Shown here piece after piece: positions 13,036 to 24,040 of a stretch of DNA of 64,000 nt. The first letter of the stretch is position 1, and each line of letters begins with the position of its first letter. The position numbers and the translations under genes are program-made. This stretch comes from Apteryx mantelli (Eukaryota; Chordata; Aves; Apterygiformes; Apterygidae): contig NC_089980.1 in assembly GCF_036417845.1 (NCBI RefSeq), positions 53,566,501 to 53,630,500 on the forward strand, given 5' to 3'. The notes beneath the pieces were generated by a model that did no database searches, had not been told where the DNA came from, and was given only the letters and a program-made list of their open reading frames with translations.

Positions 13036-16000
13036 GGAAGAACTATCTATAGAGTCCGTGTTTTGCTTTTTACATTAATTTTTTTTTTTTTCTGGTCATT
13101 CTAAAAGCACATTATTCTTCATGGCTCTTTGCACTTCTCTTTTGCTGGAGTCTTATTCCTGCACACAAAATAGGCATTTCTGCACCTGTCAGTCATGTTT
13201 CAATTCTCGGAACTAACGAGGAGCTGCACCACTGCCCTTCTCCTCTGATAGCCCTGGGTATAGCAGGAGTCCTGGAAGATAAGAGCCGATTTAGTCTTCC
13301 TCCATGTGTCAGGAGAATTGATCACCACACTGCAGCTTTAGAAGGATTGGGGTGAACAGGGGAGGCTTCTTTCTGTCAAAATGCAACTGGAAGGCTCTTG
13401 GGTATGGGAGAGCAGGAGCACTTGGAGGTGCTTGGCTGGGAAGGATAGAGTGAGAGCCTCATCGAGAGCCCTCCTGGGGCTTAGGCACTGGGTAGCATCA
13501 AGCTATTGGGAGCTGGGTATACATTGGCTGAAATTTGGACCTTGTAGAATTAGGCAGTGACTGAGTGGGCAGAAGGGCGTTTGAGGGGCTTATCTCATCT
13601 CTGATGAGATTTAAGCCCACTCTCTGGGTTTGCTCCTCATTCCTTTATTTTGATTCGCTGAACAATGGTAGCTATTGGTGTCATTCAGTGTCGTGGGATG
13701 TTCTGTGTCAAAATACTCTCCATCTGTTAATATTTGGTATAAAGTAATATCAGCAACTTCAAGCTCCCCAGCCAGATGTGAAAATTTTGAAACTTTAGTT
13801 GGTTAAAAACAAGATTATTAACGTTGGAATGAGGTCAGCAACTCTGTTACCTGTCAGATTGTAGTCTCACACTGTGAGGTTCAGGGGCACTGCCATCAGG
13901 CCTCTCTGCAAAGTTATACACACTGCAAGGGCAGGGTGGTTGGGGCTAAGTGTCTTCTCAGAGGGCAAGAAGGGTTTTCATGTAAACAATTTATATTATG
14001 TTAAAAGAAAGTCAGGATTCATTTAATTGTTGCTGTCATGGAAAATGGAGTCTAGTTAAACACTTTTTTTTTTAAATTAAAGACTGTCACTTCAAATGCT
14101 AGCAAGATATAATACAAACAAAATAATTGTGCTAATGTAGCAATCTAAAATATGGTAATGGATATGGAGGAGGTAGAAATAGTCAAGAGTAGTTGAAGGC
14201 TATGTCAGAGAAAAGATCTCTTATTTTCTGTGTCTGTGTTTCAGATTCTGCATTTGTTCCATTCTGAGTTGCCATTAGTCTCATGAGCTTGTGAGATGTT
14301 TAAAAGACAGTCAGTCCAGTCACAGGATACCAAAACATTCAGGAGCAAAATGCAGCTGAATACAGTATGACTTCAGGCATGTCACAGAGCTTAATCCTTG
14401 ATGTTAAGGTATATCATCAAGTAGCATAACACATATAATATTTTAAACTGTGAGTACTCTATTAATGTTATTAGTTAAATAGCTAGCTAGCTGCACGTTT
14501 TATCATCCTCAAATTAGCTATAGTCTTGTATATGGATCAGATGTCATTTTGTTACTGCAAAATGGCCTAATATCACTTTAGTTACAATAATTACATATTT
14601 CTGATTCAGTGCTGCAGGTCGCCAGGTAAATTACTAATCCTAAAGTGAGGATGTGAATTTGAGTACTGCTTCCCTAGGTGCTTGTACATTTTCATGGTTT
14701 CAGATGCTTCTCAGGGAGCTGAGCAAAGGAACATTTTTTGTTCTTTGTGTCTTGGATCAGTGTGCTGACTGGAGCTCCAGGATGCATCCAGCTGCAACTG
14801 CCTCAAATGGAAAATAGAGTGGGCATCACAGAAGATTTTTCAGGCTCCTCGTAATTGTCTGGATCACGCAGCCCTGTTACTTTACTCTGTAGTCACCTCT
14901 GCAACAACTCACTTGGCTGTATTCTAGTGTTTTATATAAAAAAAAGTAAAATCAAGGTAATTATGTAGAAAATGTGAGTTACTCTGAAGTCATCTGATTG
15001 TCAGACATGGCAGAACACAGTAGTTGAATATTTTTAGCGTATGCTAGCAATTACAAGCCCAGGGTCCGTAGGAGAAAGACTGCATATATAATCTGACTGA
15101 CATCAGTGAAGTCCACTTGTAGGGGAGCACTGATTTGTAATAATCTTACAGGATAAGAGTCTAAATTGTTCTTTTATATGCAGGTATCACTTTGAGGAAA
15201 ACAGAAAAGAGACTACTCTTTTAATTACAATTAAACATCCCTGAAATCGTAAGCTCCACCTCTGACTTGAGCTTCTTTTTCAAACAGCATAGGTTGCTAT
15301 AAAAACCTGTCATTATCTATTAGTAGAGCTGATCAAAATGTCTCAAACTAATCCTTTTTTCTTCTCAGTTGTAAATCACTCTTTCTCCCTGTATGACACT
15401 TTTGTAACATAAAGGGTTTTTGTTGTTTTCCCCCAATAGAATCGTGTCATGCAAATAGTAAAACTGAATTGGAGTCACATTTTTCTAGCCATTTCATTAC
15501 AGACTTCTATGTAGATCAGCTTTAATGCTCCTTTTCTATTGCTCCTTCCTCCTTTTCCTTGCGGACACATTTTTACTTCTGCTAAATGAAGACTTTAAAG
15601 TGTGTTAGTTCAGCAAGTGAAGAGTTAATGGGATCTTCTTTTCTTGTTAGTGAATGACTGAGGCCCCCTGGTGCCTGCTACCTTATTTATTAGCAGAGCT
15701 GGGAACTGAGGAGTGAAGCATTGTGGTAACTGAGTTTTCCATGCTTGCCCTGTGTTTAATTACATGGATAATAGAGGAATAAAGGTGGAAGGCGAAAAGG
15801 CTGTGTTTTCCAATGCACAATGCTGTCTGGTTCTTGAAAACCTTACTTTTATAATTTTATTTTTTATACTGTTACTGTTTATATTGTTACAGTGCTCTCC
15901 TACCCTTTCTTTTTCTTGCAATTTTCCTCATAATAGAATGGCTTTACAATAGCTTTCAGAGGAGAGGTAGAAGACCACATGCCAAGGTCCCCGCCACACA

Positions 16001-19000
16001 GGAAGAGTTTCATTTTGCTCATACTGGTTTTCATAATCTTTATTGTTTGCTCAGTTGGGCAGTGGTTGTGGTACTCACTATCTGTGCTCCCCCTTGCCAT
16101 TCTCATTTCCACTTCCCCCTTTACTCTTAGGAAGGATATTTTGCATTACTTCAACCCTGGCTAACATTTCCTTGTTTGCAGTTAGATGCTCTGTAGTTCA
16201 TTGCTTCTGTTTATGCAAGAATCCACATCAAAGACTTCATCGTTCCTGGTTTAAAGATCATACAGAGATCAAAAATAAGACTTCAAAAGTCAAATCTCCC
16301 AGGAAAAGAGCTTACCCTAAATATCAGCAAGAGCTGTAAGAGCGAGCATTCAGCAATTCTGAATGTTGTTTTTTTGATTAATGCAAGTGCTGTTACAGCT
16401 TCTGTAACTGGACACCATCTAGTGTCAGAAGGTCAAAAATAGTCTGGTTACAGTCATGTGTTGATCCAATCTTTGGGGTTTGTTCGTGTGTTTACAGAGG
16501 GCAAAGCGTTGGTTGAAAGATCTTGCTGAAGATCTTTCTGTGACCACTAATAAAAATTTATTAGTTGTAGTGATACACAAATTCACTAAGCATAAAAGTC
16601 AACTTCTTGTCAAATCATCTATCAGTAGTTTGCAACCCTCCCCAATGTATTTATTAATTGAAATGATTGTCCAATGAATATGATTGATCAGTATTTTGTT
16701 TAGGAATAATCTGATTTTATAATTCAGTAATATATTTTAAATCAGTTGCTTCCTCATATATTTTTTTTCTTCTGCTCTGATTTGAAAACCTGGATGGTTT
16801 GAGTGCAGTGCTTAGGAACAACTTTTCAAGGAAGGTTCTGTTTACTATTCGCAACACGGGTTTTCCCTAATATTCATTCAGTTGCTCTGAGGTTAATGGA
16901 GAGTGCAGTGTCTGAGGAGGCAGAAGGCAGTTCAGTGTTTGGTTTGGTTGTTGTTTATACAAACAAACATTTGTCAAAGCTTTAGTGCCTTTTGCCCTTT
17001 TTCTGTAAATAAGGTGTTACTTTTTTGACTTCCACTTGCTTGCACACTGCAAACAGGATGTTAAGTGACTCACTTTGTGTTGGTGTGTTTACACCACATG
17101 ATGGATGAGTTGTGGAGGCTCTAGGATAATAGTATGGATTCCTTGTGTTGCCCTTTTCTCAGCAGAATACAAACAAATTCAAAAATAAGGAACAAATCTC
17201 AACCTTAATAATACAGAGCTGTTATATATAGTACAAAGGACTAAAATTGAAAACAGTGCTAGGTACTTTTTTTCTCTTAATTAATAGGGCAAATCTGTTC
17301 ACAGTCTGCAAGGCCTTTTAGTCAAGAATGAATATTTATCAAAAGAAAGTAAAACTGGAGAGCAGATAACTTGAAATTCATCCCCCTCTCCTCTATAACT
17401 CATCTTTCTCTCAAGCACAGGAAGTTGATACAGAGTTTGCATCTTGCTCACTGGAGCTGTCTCCCAACACAAATAGGTAGTCACCTGTTAACAGTGTATT
17501 TTGATTCCACACTTCATCTTATGAAAAACATTCACTCCTCAATGGCTACATGAAAGATGAGGTCACTGCCTTGAAGCCCAAAGGTCTTAAATTGGTGTCT
17601 AAAATCAGACCGGCTGAGCTGCTGACAATAAAAAAGAGCTGTCCCAAAAAAACAGACCAGTTACTAATTTAAGGCATTCAAGTGGGACAGTGACGTTTAG
17701 GCATTGTGAATTCCAGTGCAGAGGCACTAGGTTTGGAGAGGGTCTGAAATTCAAAACTTCACAGCTGGGTATTATTCTCTCTTATGAAAAGACCCTTATA
17801 CTTTACCAGAGCTTTAGGCTATGCACAGAAAGCTCCAGACATGAACCTCTGTCTGGAGGCAAATGTGTTAAAACAAGTTGGCTGTACACATGAAGGCAGA
17901 AGAAATGAGTGGTTCTTGCACCAAAAGGCACATATCAGAAAATCTGGCAGATGTAGCCCCGCTTTGTCCAGTAATTCATCTCTAATGAACCACATGAAGA
18001 GTTGGGGTCCATGTAACTAGTGGAGTAAATTTAAAACTTGTATTTAGTATAGCTCAAGCCCATCTTTACTTAAAACACCTTAAAATACAATCTCCACCTT
18101 CCCCAATATTGGAAACAAGAATGGGTTGTCTTAAATCATGCTATTAAAGAGTCTCGTTACCTCTAGGAAAAACTATCATCTGAAGCATCAAGTAGCAAAG
18201 AGCTCAATATTGATACCATGCTCTCTCACTTTTTCCTAAGGGACACCGACAAAAGCCCCAGTCAGTCCTTGTGGGAGCATCCAGCAACCACTGCCTACTT
18301 CAGCACCATCCACCCAGACCCAGCACTTTGAATTAGCTCTTCTTTCTTAGGAAACAAGCACTGATACACCAGCAAGTGTAGGCAGCCCCAACAGCTGCAG
18401 CTTTTTACTCACCCAACAGCTATCAGCTCTCTTTCTGTTGGCCAACATCTGGAAGCTTTCCCCAGGTGTCTCCTTCCATCATAAACTCACCTGCAACTGC
18501 CAGTTTTTTGCACGGCTCCAATGAGTTGTCTTTGACACTGCTTTCGACAGAGAAACTTGACAAACTGACTGATCTGATATACGAGAGAGACCTCCGATGT
18601 CTCTCTTATTACAAAGAGGCCAGGTTTGTAGGAAGCTGGGTTATCTTTTATTAGAGCAAACAGCTGGGGAAAATAGTTTTAAGGCACAGGTCTGAAACAG
18701 AAGCAACACACTTCAGATCAAATATGGATTAGAAACAACTACTCTGACTTAAAAGTGTATTTGGCACCTACTCAGCAGAGGTTAGGAAGGCAGAAGGCGA
18801 GAAGCTTGGTGGTTAGTGCCTGTGGGAGAGAGAGGTTAGGAGGTCATGGAGTGGGTGCTCAATGTCTTGTAATATTTGCTGGGGGTTGGTGTAGGGGACC
18901 CTCTCTGGTTCCTCTGCTTTGCTCTCAGGTTTGCTGTGGGTGAGTGTACTGGTTAAATAGTGTACAGAATTGCAAACACTACCTGGTAGAACAGTTACTG

Positions 19001-21874
19001 GCCTGAGAAGTAATGACTAACAATTTCAGAAATAATACCTGTCTTAGTTCTTGAATAAGTTGAGCGTGGAAGAGAGAGTTCAGCCTCCTGTGTTCAAACC
19101 TTGTTAACGCTTTGTGTTCAAACCTTTTCTCTTGGCAGCTTTGGGACAGCAGGATAATACAACTTGCTCAGTTGTTTTGCTTTAAAACAGGGGTGACAGC
19201 AGCTTCTCACCTCACAGTTATGCTGTCAGGATGAACTTAAGACTCTTAAGTATGAGAAGGTTTACAGAATTGCCATATTACAGAACCAGGGCAGATGTAG
19301 CTTTGGTCAAAAGTGGGGAGAGAGATATGGAGGAAGACTGCATAGATCTGACCACATTCGCTGCCTTGCTGCCAATGATAGTGGTGGACCACAGCTCTGC
19401 TGCTCACTCAGTAAGTCTGTTCCTCATTTACACCATGGTGCAAGACTTTTTTACTTTTGTTTGTAGGCTGTTCACTGAGATATCTTAGGTAGGGGGTAAG
19501 GCCAGATTCAGGGGAAGAAGGAGGGGTGGACGGTGGAAATTTTTGACCTTTTTGCTTTTTGAAACAAGTGGAACTGTTCACAACCCTTCTCTAAAGCAGA
19601 GATTTTAAAAATGCTTAGTCAGCCTATCTTTGCTGCCTTAAAGAAGACTGTCAAACTTAAGACAATGAGGAACTTTTTCTGATTTGGTTTGGTTTAAATT
19701 CTACCCTGTGGTCATAATGCATATGAAAGAAAACAAATGCATGAGAAAAATAGCAGCCCCATTTGTGGAGGTCTTACAGGCTGAAACATGAGGTATGATA
19801 CACAGAGCAGGCAGGGTCTGGGGAAAGTGAACAGAAACAGCTGGGTAAAAATTTGTCCACAGAGCTCACTGTTTGCCTCCTTGTTATTGGGTTGTAGTTA
19901 CCAGGATGCATTAGGGAAGGGCCTGGTTTTGAAGAGAAACTCACCAGTGCAGTAGTGATGGGTTTAGTGACTTGTGAGAGGAAGTTTTTCTGGGGTAACA
20001 TGGGAGGCAGTGTGAAAGTGCAGGAAGAGAAGTGGAAACTAGGCCTGTTACCAAAGCAGAGTTAGACTGTGAAAGTTTTTGGAAGAAAGGACAAGAAATA
20101 GGTACCAGAGACAACAGAAAAGAGTTAAAGTTGAGGATGATAAAGGGAAGAATTAAGATGATGTTTTGGGTGACCCTGAGGAAGAGTCATCTGGATCAGC
20201 AAGGAGCAGGTGAGTTACCAAGTCATGGAGTTAACGGGTTTGCTTGACAAGTTTAGCAGTGTTAATTAGTGACTTGAATTATGGTATAGTTGGGTGGAGG
20301 GAATGTTTGACAGGACAGAGGAAGGACTTGCCAAGACTTCCCCATAACCAACATTTTTCTTCTTGTGAAGGCCTGCAGATGTGAGTACCGTAGCAGGCAA
20401 TGCTAAGCATTGTGAGATTATCTGAATGCAACAGTAAAAATCACGTAAGCATCACTTAAGGAAGTTAATGGAAGAATCCAACAGTAGGAGGAACAAAAGG
20501 ATTAAAAGAGAATGCATTTAGTGCAGTAGAACAAAGACATGAGTAGTATGTTCAATGTAGAATTTTAAGTGATATGTTTGACATAATCGGAGACGGAGAA
20601 AGCTATCTGTTAATGTGACAGAATGCATTGTAATGAAAATCAGTAGAGAATTTCAAATGTTAAATGCTGTATCTCTTTTCCCCCTCTCCTGTACAACTAG
20701 TCTCTGGGAATTTGAAAAGAATTTTCCTTCGTATAAACTGGATCCCACGAATGGAAACATTGTTATGTAGCATATGCAATAGGAAGTCTGTCAGTTTCAG
20801 GAATAGTTTATAGGAAGACCTTACAAATAATAATTATTCCATAATTTCTACAACCAGTGGGCCGTGGTCCTTGGAGAATGGGAATTAAATGGAGAAAAAA
20901 TGCAGAGTTGCAAAATCAACAGAAAAAAAATGTCAAGCATTTTGCAAAAAATTCTCTACTTCCCTTCCAAGGAATGTTGAGGTTAGAGTGCTGCTTTACT
21001 GGGCATTTTCACCACAGGTTTTAGCTGGTGGGAGAGTTACAACTTCTTTTGCACTTTCAGTTTTAAAATCTGCTAGCAAAGAAAAAGAAAGGAGGGTGAA
21101 TTTTAGTCTGAGAGGAAGTATTTGAGGCCAGTAATTATATGCTCATCTCAGTAGCAAATGTGAGTGCTCTGCAATTGTGTATTCACACTGACAAATCAAG
21201 GAAGCAGAATCTAATCTCATGTATTGTCCTATGAGGACACTTCTGGGTTTTTTTTTGGCAGGGACGGGCGGAGAGGGAGATTCTTCATTTCTGTACGTGG
21301 TGCAGAAAGAAGGAGCCATCTTTAAGAGTGCTGCTGCTCTCTGGTTTCTCAGGGCCTGCGCAGTACCAGAATAAGGGAAAGCATTCTTAAATCTCCAAAA
21401 AGCTGTAATGGTTAAAATGTTACAGTCCCTTTAACTTAATAGGTATTCCCCACACATTCTGGAGCAAGTCTAACAGACCCATGGATATTTGGGAAGCAAT
21501 GTAAGAAAAACTGGGGAAAAAAGGTCACTGTTCTTCCAAATAAAATGTCTTTGTGGGATATTTTGGCATAACCGTAGTAGAATAATTAATGGTAAACTTC
21601 CTCATGTAAATAACCTCTAAGAACTCTGTTAGCAGAAACTTCCAGACTCTGATTATTCATACAAATACTCAGATGTGACAGGGAACAAAAGACACATTTT
21701 CTATGTACTCTGTTTATAAAATTGCCTGTGCTCTTGTATTCATGCACAAGAAATATGTTTGTGTCTTACTTGCTGCCTTATGTGATAGTGTTAGGTTTTC
21801 TGCAGACTACTTTTTGGTGGAAGCAATTGTGAAACATTTGGTTAATGCACAGGAAATTGAGTAAGGGGTATCCA
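13036..21874. other. Long intergenic stretch, nothing recognised
   Basis: About 8.8 kb without a supported gene. The open frames are short and scattered over all phases. A compact hairpin lies at 13586-13618 (GGGCTTATCTCATC facing GATGAGATTTAAGCCC). A short direct repeat of GTGTTCAAACCTT occurs near 19090-19125. The remainder is AT-rich, unique-looking DNA. Confidence 0.5.
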
Positions 21875-21875
21875 A

Positions 21876-22000
21876 TCACAGAATCACAGAATGGTTGAGG
21901 TTGGAAGGGACCTTTAAAAGGTCACCTAGTCCAACCCCCTTACTCAAGCAAGGTCACCTAGAGCACATTGCCCAAGATGCTGTCAAGACGGCTTTTGAAA
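21876..22000 (-). mobile_element. Short CR1 LINE tail fragment
   Basis: The + strand begins ATCACAGAATCACAGAATGG, the reverse complement of the CR1 8-bp tail repeat (ATTCTGTG)n. It continues GGTTGGAAGGGACC, TTTAAAAGGTCACCTAGTCCAACCCCC and AGAGCACATTGCCC. Only the last 120 bases or so of the element are present. This is a second, separate insertion from the larger CR1 that begins about 250 bases later. Confidence 0.88.
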
Positions 22001-22254
22001 GCCTATTGGTGCCGCCTGAATGAAGCTCCTGGCATCTGCATCCTGCGGGTGTTCTAAATCACACGATGATGCACTCTCTTCTTCCCAAGCAAATACACCT
22101 GGCCTGGTGAGGAAGCGTGGCTGTGCTGCAAAGGAGAAAATCTTAGCTCTGGCATTGCCCAGCTCAGCTTGCCCAGCACAGCACCCTGCCTTTGAACTTC
22201 ATGGCACATCTGGTTTTCTCGGCTTTGAAAGAGCAAAGAGAAGAACAGGGGAGT
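22001..22254. other. Spacer between two CR1 tails
   Basis: About 250 bases of moderately GC-rich DNA separate the short CR1 tail from the next CR1 tail at about 22257. I see no gene or repeat family. It may be the original insertion site or interior CR1-derived DNA too diverged to recognise. Confidence 0.4.
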
Positions 22255-23655
22255 TCACAGAATCGCAGAACGGTGGCGGTTGGAAGGGACCCTTAGAGAC
22301 CACATGCTCCTACCGCCCTGCTCAAGCAGGCTCACCTAGAGCACATTGCCCAGGACCGTGTCCAGACACCTTCTGAATATCTCCAAGGGTGGAGACTGCA
22401 CAACCTCTCTGGGCAACCTGCGCCAGGGCTCAGTCATCCTCACCGCAAAAAAAGTTTGTCTTAGATTCAGGCGGAATTGCCCGTGTTTCAGCTTGTGCCC
22501 CTCGCCTCTCGGCCACTGAAAAGAGCCTGGCTCCATCTTTTTCACCCCCTCCCTTCAGATATGTACATGCATTGATAAGATCCCCCCGTGGGGCAGGCTG
22601 CTCTTCTCCAGCCAGAACGCTCCCGGCTCCAGGTCCTTCAGCATCTTCGTAGCCCTTTGCTGGACTCGCTCCAGCAGCTGCACACCTGTCTTGTCCTGCG
22701 GAGCCCAGCACTGCAGCCAGCACTGCAGCTGTGGCCTCACCACAGCTGTGGCCGAGCAGAGGCGCAGGATCACCTCCCTCGACCTGCTGACAATGCTCTT
22801 CCTAACACAGCCCAGGATACTCATGGCCTTCTTGGCCACCAGGGCACGTTGCAGGCTCCTGGTCCACCTATTGTCCACCAGGACCCCCAGGGCCTTCCTG
22901 CAGAGCTGCTTTCCAGCCGGTCGGTGCCCAGCTGCTACTGGGGCCTGGGGCTATTGCTCCCCAGGGGTAGGAGCCGGCACTTCCCATCGCTGAACTTCCT
23001 CTCTGCCCATTTCTCCAGCCCGTCGACATCCCTCTGAATGGCAGCACAGCCCTCTGGGGTGTCAGCCACTCCTCCCAGTGGTGTATCATCAGCAAACTTG
23101 CTGAGGGTGACTCTGCCCCATCATCCAAGTCACTGATGAATAAGTGGAAGAGCATCGGACCCACCATGGACCCTTCTTGTCCCTCATGTGCTTGGAAATG
23201 GGATCCAGCATCAGCTGCTCCATCACCTCCCCAGGGATCGAGGGCAGGCTGACTGGCCACTGGTTCTCTGAGTCCTCCTTCTTGCCCTTTGGCAAGACTG
23301 CAGGGACATTTGCTTTCTTCTGGTCCTCAGACACCTCTCCCCATCGCCATGACCTTCCCAAGAGGATTGAGAGTGGCCTTGAGGTGACATTGGCCACCTC
23401 CCTCAGCACTCGTGGGTGCAACCCATCAGGGCCCATGGACTTGTGGATGTGCAGTTTGCTGAAGTGATCCCTAATGCGACCCTCCTCCACCAAGGGAAAG
23501 TCTTCCTTTCTCCAGACTTTCTCCCTGCTCTCTGGGGCCTGGGATTCCTGAGGGATGGTCTTAGCAGGAAATATTGAGGCAAAGGCAGCATGCAGTCCCT
23601 CAGCCTCTTCTGGGCCCTTTGTCACCAGGACCCCTGCCCCATTCAGTAGTGGGCC
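22255..23655 (-). mobile_element. CR1 LINE, 5'-truncated with a degenerate reverse transcriptase
   Basis: The 3' tail (TCACAGAATCGCAGAACGG...GGTTGGAAGGGACC on the + strand) starts at about 22257. Going inward on the minus strand, broken frames still show CR1 ORF2 features. Near 22555-22878 are ALVAKKAMSILGCVRKSI and QLLERVQQRATKMLKDLEPG. Near 23160 is LFHLFISDLDDG. Near 23300-23600 are SMGPDGLHPRVLREVANV and NQWPVSLPSIPGEVMEQLML. The endonuclease half is missing, frames shift repeatedly, and the part of the palm domain between 'KHMRDKK' and 'LFISDLDDG' is deleted. It is a dead copy, younger-looking than the one at 12.5 kb. Confidence 0.9.
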
Positions 23656-23664
23656 TCAAGGTTT

Positions 23665-24040
23665 CTGTCAAGATCAAAAGGTATCGATAGCTTTCGATAG
23701 GTACTGATATCAGTCAATCGAAATCGATTGATATTGATACCTATCAATAGGTATGGACATTGGTAGGAATCATTGTCTCCCAATATCAAAAGTTATAGAT
23801 GTTAAGAGTCATCAATGCACACCAATAGCAAAATCAGGCTCAGAACAGATACTTCCAGATATCTGTCAAAATCAAAAGGTTTTGATGCCTCTTGACAGGG
23901 ACGGAAACTGATATTTATTCATGCTTCCCAATATGGAAAGTTATCGATGTTGACAGGCATTGATCCCTACCGATCATAAAATCGGTCTTGAGACTAATAG
24001 TTGGAGATACCTGTCAAGATCAAAAACTGACAATTCTTAC
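23665..24040. repeat. ATCGAT-rich imperfect tandem repeat
   Basis: The phrase CAAGATCAAAAGGTATCGATA (about 23669) recurs as CAAAATCAAAAGGTTTTGATG (about 23867) and as CAAGATCAAAAACTGACA (about 24018). A companion phrase, CCCAATATCAAAAGTTATAGATGTT (about 23779) and CCCAATATGGAAAGTTATCGATGTTGACAGGCATTGAT (about 23928), recurs in step. The period varies between about 150 and 200 bases. The array is dense in GATA, ATCGAT and TCGAT words, and contains an inverted repeat at 23696-23745 (GATAGGTACTGATATC... against ...GATATTGATACCTATC). I do not know the repeat family. Confidence 0.7.
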
